The position numbers and the translations under genes are program-made. Under the pieces are notes generated by a model that was not told the DNA's origin, ran no database searches, and worked only from the letters and a program-made list of their open reading frames with translations. Shown here one piece after another: positions 57,359-64,000 of a DNA stretch of 64,000 bases. Within the stretch, counting starts at the first letter, position 1. Each line of letters begins with the position of its first letter. The stretch is taken from NCBI GenBank assembly GCA_028023455.1, contig JAQFVV010000072.1:3742501-3806500 (forward strand). Direction: 5' to 3'. The stretch comes from Epiperipatus broadwayi. Taxonomy: Eukaryota > Onychophora > Udeonychophora > Euonychophora > Peripatidae.

Positions 57359-57372
57359 AAGATTACATAGAG

Positions 57373-59190
57373 AAAATTTCTATCAAATACAGAGCAAAAA
57401 AATAAATTCTTTCCCTAGTTTATTTAAATATTGATGATTATTTTTACACAATATTTGTCATCCAAAATACACATATTAATTATGTGTGCTAAGAAAAGCT
57501 TATTTATTCCTTTTAACATAGTAAACTTAATTCATTTAACATAGCATGCTTAGCATGTTACCTTGTACTCATAATCACAGCAAAAATGGTTAAAGGGAAT
57601 TATGTAATTTATCGAAATAGAGATTATCAGTGTGTTGATTATAAAATGTAAATGAGCTGATTTATACAATCCAATTTTTGAAAGAGAATGCAAGGCTCTT
57701 TCTTATTGATGGTGTTCATATATTGGTGATGTGTCAAGCCTCGTTGACCTTGTGCTTTGCATCATTTCTCTTGGACAAGTAGCACTAGCCATTGTGGGTT
57801 CAAATATATGACCTTGCTTGGTTTTATAGCGCATACAATAAATGTACTTATTTTGAATTACCTTGATATGTGAAAAGTTAAAAATCAGTCTGGAATTACA
57901 TTTGTTAATAATTGTTTAAAAACAAAAGTATACAGGATTATTATTTGATTTTGTTCACATATGTTTTATTTTAAACATATAAGTTAATATTAATTCAATT
58001 ATAAGAGTAAATTGTAGGAGTAAGATTGTTAACGTTTTTAACACTTTTTGACATCGTAGTCAACAGTATTTGTGATGTTTTACAAATCATACACGCAATT
58101 TTAAATTGCAGAATAGAATTTGATAGATTTACGATGTTTCACATTAATTTGATCCTTTTTTTTTATTAAGAGAAATTTATTAGATGATACAAACCAATAT
58201 ACAAATTTGTTATTACATGCCAATACAATATAACATAAATTGATTTATCTTGCTACATTATGTTTTCAGATGTGAATAAACAGTTTTAACGTCTCTATTT
58301 CTATGTACGTAGGTGCTTCCCCAGCAGTTTAATTATGTAGACTTAGCAATCATCTTCTCTACTTGAAGTTTTTTCAAGTGGTGTTTACTAAATAATCTGG
58401 AGCTATTAAATTGTCTCTTTGTTTGATTTCTTCTACAATTTTCCTCAGTTCCATTCCCTGCAGATCTACCAATTTCCTGACAGTGATTTTACATCATATG
58501 TACCATAACATGAAATACATGAAAATGTAAGCCTTATTTCTGCATAAACGCCTTGTTTGAAGGATCTTTTAATGGGTATAAATTGCCCCAATTTGGTCCT
58601 ATTTTAAAAATAAACAAACTATTTCATTGATTTTCTTATTTGACTTTCCTTTACACCATTCAATCAGAAAAAAAAGTTCATTGTCCTCATTATGATATTT
58701 CACTTTATTATTATTATTTTCTATATTTGCAAAGTTGAAATATGTTTTTTTAGAATGTTTTTTATTTGTAATCCTATATTTCTAACAAATCAAATGTTAA
58801 TGATTACAAAACTTGCCACCAGGGAGAACAATAGAAATGTTTTCCATGATTGAAGAGTTGATAATAAATATAAAACCATGGTATAATGTTTTTAAAAAAA
58901 ATTGCACTTATATCATGGGGATCAAAAAAATATTCTTCTAGCTACCAATTAAAGGTAAGCTTTGTTTTTGTTTTTGTTTTTTTTTTTAAGTTTCCTTTAA
59001 TAATATAGGTTTTAACATTTCATTATCTAAATTACATCTCAAATTAATTTTAATAATAATTATGCTAAAAAAACATTTTATCACAAATGTTATTCAAATT
59101 TAAGGCCACATATATAAAAATTTAAATTTTACAAAGTTAGCTTTGATTTAGTTATATTATACGGTCATAAAGAGTAATGTGATGTGATGT
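57373..59190. other. Non-coding, no recognised feature
   Basis: Nothing supported by eye. Confidence 0.5.
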
Positions 59191-59194
59191 AGCT

Positions 59195-59470
59195 TCTCCT
59201 TAAACAAAGTCAAAAATCTCTCAGCAATTATGCTTGAGAAACCTGTTAGCCACTTTATTTTCCATTCCCCAGTCTAAGTTTTCCCATATTCGACTCCATG
59301 CCATTTCTACAACATAATCTTTGTCCACTCTATGGCCCTTATCTTTTCCCAAATCCAGCATAAAAACAAATAATCCACTTTCTGTATAATCACTTTTTTC
59401 ATATTTATTCTTCCATAACTTCATTATAGGTGCCTTTTCTGTTTTCAAGTATTTACATTCAATTAACAGT
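59195..59470 (-). pseudogene. LINE ORF2 C-terminal fragment, second copy
   Basis: Same family as 13670-14160: LLLIECKYLKTEKAPIMKLW, KNKYEKSDYTESGLFVFML and SRIWENLDWGMENK. The knuckle's last His/Cys region is present, but its first Cys pair is cut off at the 5' side, where family E sequence begins (about 59470). Confidence 0.65.
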
Positions 59471-59795
59471 AGTGCCACCAAGTGTAAGTCTTAGTAATCA
59501 ATGGATGCAAAAAGATTTGCATATAAAATCCATATCTAGTGCCTAATCCAATATCCCCAGATTAGTTTCTGGCTTGTGACTTTCATCAATGAGAAATCTT
59601 GGATTTGAAAGTACTGCATCTGGGGATATTGGATGACAAGGCACTAAATAGGGATTTTATGCACAAACCTTTTGCATCCATTGATTATTAAATCAAGCAC
59701 TGAATAGCACTACTGTATGGAGGGTTTACTACTATTATTAACGACTTGTGTAAGCAATAGGAAATGATGATCATGTGATATTACGTAGTCATGGA
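59471..59795. repeat. Family E inverted pair joined at the ribozyme cleavage position
   Basis: A minus-strand copy (59471-59618, ribozyme remnant 59545-59607 with UUGAUGA in place of CUGAUGA) is joined to a plus-strand copy that begins TGGGGATATTGG at 59621. In the intact copy this is the first base after the predicted cleavage site (48004). The plus copy then follows the family E tail (GGCACTAAATAGGGATTTTA, GATGATCATGTGATATTA). It carries no ribozyme of its own. Confidence 0.65.
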
Positions 59796-60324
59796 ATGAT
59801 TAATTTCCTTTGTAGCAAATTTTGTTAAGTAATAGCCCTCCATTGTAATCATTTCTCACCATAACTTCTCGACAAAACCAATCAATATTACAGTCCTTTA
59901 GAGTGTCTTTGAAATAATCTTTATAATGTAAATGAGTTTTGTCTATGATCCTGAAAAGAGTGCAGTTTATTAATTCACATGGAAAGAATATGATGTGGAT
60001 CCCTCTCTCCTCACAATTCCTTTCTAATAATGTATGCAAAAATATAAATACAGACTGTTTATATATTTAAACAGATATACAACTTTATTGTGCTATGACT
60101 TTCATTCGACTATATTAACATTATTCATTTGCAAATTCAATTTCTGAAGTCATTTAATAATGTCACTAAGAACTGTCAGTATATACAAAAGGTATTTGCC
60201 AATCAATATTCTCTCAACACATTAGACATTAAATAAATTGTTTGAACAAGTTATGTGTTGACATCATTTTATAAACAGTATAAACTCAAGACTATAGCTA
60301 TTGCAAAATATCACCTGTGTATAC
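59796..60324. other. Non-coding, no recognised feature
   Basis: The 79-residue minus frame at 59800-60039 has no domain I recognise, although TFKDCNIDWF-type wording could be old LINE coding sequence. Not called. Confidence 0.45.
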
Positions 60325-60420
60325 TTAATTAATTGAACACAGACTTTCACACGACCCACCACTCTCCACACTATCTCTTAACACTGATACACTTGAACAA
60401 ACATATGTCGAAAAAATAAA

Positions 60421-60479
60421 CAATCACCAATATATGTATTTCATGCTAAACCAGCAATCATCAGTTGGTTCAGATTATC
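60421..60479 (-). ncRNA. Type I hammerhead ribozyme (family A), core intact
   Basis: Minus strand: AAUC, spacer, CCAA, CUGAUGA (60464-60458), stem II UGCU/AGCA with GGUUU, GAAA, stem III AUACAUAU, A, UUGG and GAUU. The core is complete. Stem III is less symmetric than in the partner at 60523 (AUACGUAU). Stem II again has the U-U at its base. Confidence 0.78.
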
Positions 60480-60522
60480 ATCTCCACACATATATGCTAT
60501 AAGTGCTCATATGTGTGGAGAT

Positions 60523-60583
60523 GGTAATCTGGACCAACTGATGATTGCTGGTTTAGCATGAAATACGTATATTGGTGATTGTT
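60523..60583 (+). ncRNA. Type I hammerhead ribozyme (family A), core intact
   Basis: GGUAAUC pairs with GAUUGUU (with G-U pairs), CCAA with UUGG. CUGAUGA is at 60538-60544 and GAAA at 60560-60563. Stem III is the palindrome AUACGUAU (60563-60570), with A60571 before the predicted cleavage site (60571/60572). All core bases are present. Confidence 0.82.
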
Positions 60584-60739
60584 TATCTTTTCGACATATG
60601 TGTGTTCAAGTGCATCAGTGTTATGAGATAGTGTGGAGAGTGGTGGGTCGTGTGAAAGTCTGTGCTCATATACCCTATATATTACATATATAGACACAGG
60701 TAGATAATAAGCCTGTGTGTTTCAATTAATTAATTGAAG

Positions 60740-61205
60740 CAACATCAAATCTTTATGCAGTATTTATGTCCCTTCAATTAATTACTTATGGTATCATAAA
60801 ATTATTAACATATGCATAATAGAAATATGGGAGAAAAATTTAAACATAAAATAATCATAAAATGATGGGGTTTTTTTTTCAAGGTTTAAAAACAATTCAA
60901 GTATATTTAATTAAAGCTATCTAATTTTAGATCATGTATTACAGCAATAAAAAAGCAAAAATCACTTTAAATCTTGAAATAAATATATATATAAATAATA
61001 ATTAAAAAATGCATTACCTTATTGATCCAAAGAAAATGTAGAAATCACATGGAAAAAAAAGAGAAAAAAAAATTGCATAAGTTTCTCATTTATATATATA
61101 AATAGCAAACAAATTAAACATTTTTTTTCTAGATACGTGCATACAAAACGTTCACAAAACTACTCATTTTCTCTCTCTCTATATATATATATCAGCAGTT
61201 AATAT
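60740..61205. other. Non-coding, no recognised feature
   Basis: AT-rich; nothing supported. Confidence 0.5.
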
Positions 61206-61214
61206 TACACATCG

Positions 61215-61405
61215 AGATTAATACTCCAACACTGGTTTATTAAGTAAATGAAATACTCTCAATCCAAAGCACAACATAAAGAAAATCTCTACAAAGGTAT
61301 TGAGGTAGAAGAATAACGACGAATTGATATTTTCTTTCAAAAGATTTGCTTTGGATTGAGTTTTTCATTTACTTAATAAACCAGTATTGGAGTATTAATC
61401 TTGGA
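61215..61405. repeat. Foldback repeat next to the solo LTR
   Basis: Arms about 61217-61275 and 61346-61402 are inverted copies (AGATTAATACTCCAA, GGTTTATTAAGTAAATGAAA). Wording such as GGATTGA...TTTCATTTACTTAA vaguely recalls the 57-kb subfamily, so it may be a diverged relative. Confidence 0.6.
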
Positions 61406-61414
61406 TATATATAT

Positions 61415-63556
61415 TGTAACGATCCGGGGAATGCACTTAACGTAATCTGCACTGCGGGGCGCCATCTAGGCATTTGAACCTAGAAAAATTTATAAAGTAG
61501 GCAGATACGTTTGATTCCGGTGATGTCACTAGCTCAGTGGAATAGCAGAGATTTAATAAGATAATCTAAGAGTATATATAAAAAAAAAGAATAAAATAAG
61601 CCACTGCCAGTAATTAACATACAAAAATTTATTTATACACATATATATATAAGATTTAAAATTGTCTTAGTATCAGTTTACATTTTAACATTTAACATTA
61701 TTTTTAACTTTACTTTAATTTACATTTAATTACTATTATATTATAATTTTACATTTTAATTAAGTTCGCACATATAAATTTATGAAAGCTTGTTTATAAT
61801 GTTGAATATAGATCGGTTACATAGATTTCACGGTCAAAAACATTTCAAAAGAAACATAAACGATCAAAATACAAAATTATTGATTACTGACAATTGCGGA
61901 GGGAAATTTATATGTAACCCAATAGTATTCACCATAAGATACTTGCATTGTCACCAATAACTTAAAAGACATCCGAATAAATACATTTTAGATACTCACC
62001 GTAAGGTATCATTATTTATCGAATGTCTATATATTTTGATCAAATATGAAAACCCAAAACATACTTAACCGATAACCAATCCATGCAAGCATCTATAAAC
62101 AACTTAAATTTAATGCATTTTTATTTAGGGTCAAGTATGAATAGACCACATAGATTTGCTTTTGAAAATAAGCATTCTATCCCTATTTAACCTTAGGTTA
62201 AAATTCGTAGTCAAACCGGCATCAATTCATATGATATATCGATGTATTCAATGTAATAAAATACGGCAGCACAAAAAGTTAAGAGAAGAAATTGCTTCTC
62301 ATGAGATAGGAATATTACATCTATCTGCAAAGAAGAGCAATAAAACAAAAAACTCCATAGAAAGGAACTGCGGTATCCGACTTATAATTCCTTCCATAGG
62401 CAAACGGAAATGTGCGGCGTATGAAGCGATTCTGCCCGTAGCGAATCAATATTACATCTACTAATCACACCAATATATCCAATCCATTGACCCAATTTAA
62501 CCACAAAACAAATAACCTAAGATTACCCTCCCCTAATATAACTTTACAAATCTATACAGCCATTCACGCCCGACTTAAGTTTAACATTGATATATTTTAA
62601 TTCATCGGAAAACAGAAATCATAAATAGACTTAAAGAACAAAGTTAAATAAATGGAAATGATTTTAAATAAATAAATAACAAATACATCAAATAACATTA
62701 TTAATGAAGAATTTAGTTTGGTCAGATAGGATTCTATTGCATTATTTACTAAAAAGTTTTAAAATTTAGAGTTCTTATTGTTTCAAGTGAATATAAAGTT
62801 CTTACGATTTTTAAAACGTCCAACTTTATCCGTTGCTTGCCATGAACGTAAATTCCCACGCCGTCCTAAAGAGGTTAATATTCTGAAGGCCGATTTATTT
62901 ATCCATCTGGAGATTTTTGCTTTAACTAGTCCTCAATGTAGAAAATGATAGTTCATTTCTCCTTTCTTTAACAGCTGACAGAATTGACAGACGCACTGTC
63001 AATTCCATCACCTCCAACTCCGTACTACTACATATAGTCACATCGTAATAATCAATAATCAATCACTAATTAATAATTTCCAAATTTTCCTTTTATACGT
63101 ATTCGAAGGATTGACTTGGCATTATGTCATCGATGTGATGATCCTTTCGCTGAGGTCCGATTTCCTGATGGATTTCTTTCATTGGCTATTTGTTTCTATT
63201 GTTTTCCTATCTGACCGATGTTTTTACATTTAAATGCCCAAGGCTGGTTTACATTAACTAATTAACAATCATTTCCATTTCTGATTAATTAACCTGTTTT
63301 CCAAATCAAATATATATTTTTATCTCTAAATCTTTTTAAGTTTTTGTTTTTAAAATACCTTTTCTATTTTTAATACAGTTTTATTTTAATAATTTTTTTT
63401 TTATCTGTGCGATTTAATATATACGAGTTTAAGATGATATTTAATTTCAATTTTTAATTCTAAAAGAAAATTTTTAAATGCGAACTTTTTAATTTACTTT
63501 CATGTTTAATAAATAAAAAAACAACAACAATGTAACGACCGTCTGTGCTCGTTACA
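61415..63556. mobile_element. Solo LTR of about 2.14 kb
   Basis: Begins TGTAACGATCCGGGGAATGC and ends GTCTGTGCTCGTTACA. The ends are the short inverted repeat TGTAACG/CGTTACA with the TG...CA termini of LTR retrotransposons. It is flanked by ATAT on both sides (61411-61414 and 63557-63560), a 4-bp TSD that is uncertain because the target is an AT microsatellite. The interior is less AT-rich than the surroundings. No second LTR, primer-binding site or polyprotein frame is present, so recombination between two LTRs probably removed the rest. The 102-residue plus frame at 62156-62464 within it has no domain I recognise. The superfamily is not determined. Confidence 0.68.
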
Positions 63557-63560
63557 ATAT

Positions 63561-64000
63561 ATATATAAACCATTAAACAATTACAAATATCCAGTAAAGC
63601 CCTCTGTTTAATAGTCTATATCTCAATAATAGCGAACTCCAAAATGATACCACTTTGGAGTTGTATGCTAAAGAATGTTAAATATTGAAATACAAACTAA
63701 CAGAAACACAGTGCATGAAATTTTAAATAAGCAAATGATCTTAAATTTTGCTAATAAACTAACAAGTTTACAAACTGTTTTAAAGACAAACTAAACATTA
63801 GATTTTAATCTTTATATAATATATATATATATATAAACTAAACATTAGATTTTAATCTTTATATATATATGGGGGTAATCAGACTTTAGAAATCTATGTT
63901 TAAGAATGAAACTGAATGATTTAGGGGCATCTACAAAAATAAGTAAAAATTAGCAACCAAATAAGTGCTATACATTTGTAATATTAAAGAAAGTGCCACA
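63561..64000. other. Non-coding with a local duplication
   Basis: AAACTAAACATTAGATTTTA followed by ATCTTTATAT occurs twice (63790 and 63836) around an AT microsatellite. Nothing else is supported. Confidence 0.5.

Larger units (their letters stand above)
60338..60725. mobile_element. Family A head-to-head pair with two ribozymes in a 13-bp TSD
   Basis: A minus copy (60338-60500) and a plus copy (60505-60725) meet head to head and would form a hairpin of about 150-bp arms. The whole is flanked by TTAATTAATTGAA at 60325-60337 and 60726-60738. Each arm carries a ribozyme and the tRNA-like tail (GTGGTGGGTCGTGTGAAAGT). The plus copy also has the 3' end with CCTGTGTGTTTCA, also seen at 26.23 kb. 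The single outer TSD shows the inverted pair arrived in one event. Confidence 0.8.

Noticed and set aside
62156-62464. 102-residue ORF in the solo LTR as a retroviral or host gene
   Set aside because: No protease, integrase, nucleocapsid or other motif; a chance frame in the less AT-rich LTR is more likely.
1-64000. CRISPR array, operon or bacterial regulatory signals
   Set aside because: Repeat units are long and retroposon-like, there is no spacer pattern, and all recognised genes are eukaryotic retroelements.

Overview
This window looks like AT-rich, intergenic or intronic DNA from a metazoan, most likely an invertebrate. There are no operons or long host ORFs. It is full of retroposons: Penelope-like elements (PLE), RTE-type and other LINEs, tRNA-derived SINEs, one long solo LTR, and several families of short repeats that fold as type I hammerhead ribozymes (HHR). 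I cannot fix the species from the sequence. No host gene is recognised; two short stretches (15888-16077 and 34770-34828, both +) look like possible host exons.

Layout. 1-12 kb: AT-rich background, a tandem ribozyme repeat (1.6-2.2 kb), a foldback with a ribozyme remnant (2.5 kb), a SINE with a clean target-site duplication (TSD, 3.05 kb), and a four-unit 340-bp array (9.4-10.7 kb). 12-20 kb: a PLE GIY-YIG endonuclease pseudogene, a LINE C-terminal zinc-knuckle fragment, the first candidate exon, a 337-bp tandem array inside a 13-bp TSD (17.7-18.6 kb) and a second SINE. 20-36 kb: dispersed old repeats, ribozyme repeats (26.4, 28.7-29.0, 31.4-31.8, 33.8 kb), PLE termini (27.7-28.0 kb) and the second candidate exon. 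36-45 kb: several truncated RTE copies, the longest (39.8-41.5 kb) carrying a 337-family insertion in its reverse-transcriptase gene. 45-54 kb: ribozyme families E and B, then a PLE with inverted ends into which a 5'-truncated LINE has inserted. 54-64 kb: more inverted ribozyme repeats, two composites with long TSDs, and a 2.1-kb solo LTR.

Main observation. At least four hammerhead-bearing families (called A, B, E and F here) and a weaker fifth (G) occur together. Each has the CUGANGA...GAAA core, short and usually palindromic stem III sequences, and long stem I complementarity, with some compensating changes between copies. Where a repeat period can be measured in these families it is about 310-450 bp (312/361 in B, 442 in A, 452 in E). 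Two further families without a ribozyme that I can recognise have periods of 337 and 340 bp. Several loci hold head-to-tail units plus an inverted piece, and four of these composites are flanked as a whole by a single 10-14 bp TSD. This means multimeric, partly inverted copies were inserted in one event. The pattern fits reverse transcription of circular or concatemeric RNA, as proposed for animal retrozymes and PLEs, with 5' inversion of the twin-priming type. The mechanism is inference; the TSDs, periods and ribozyme folds were read directly by eye and not computed.
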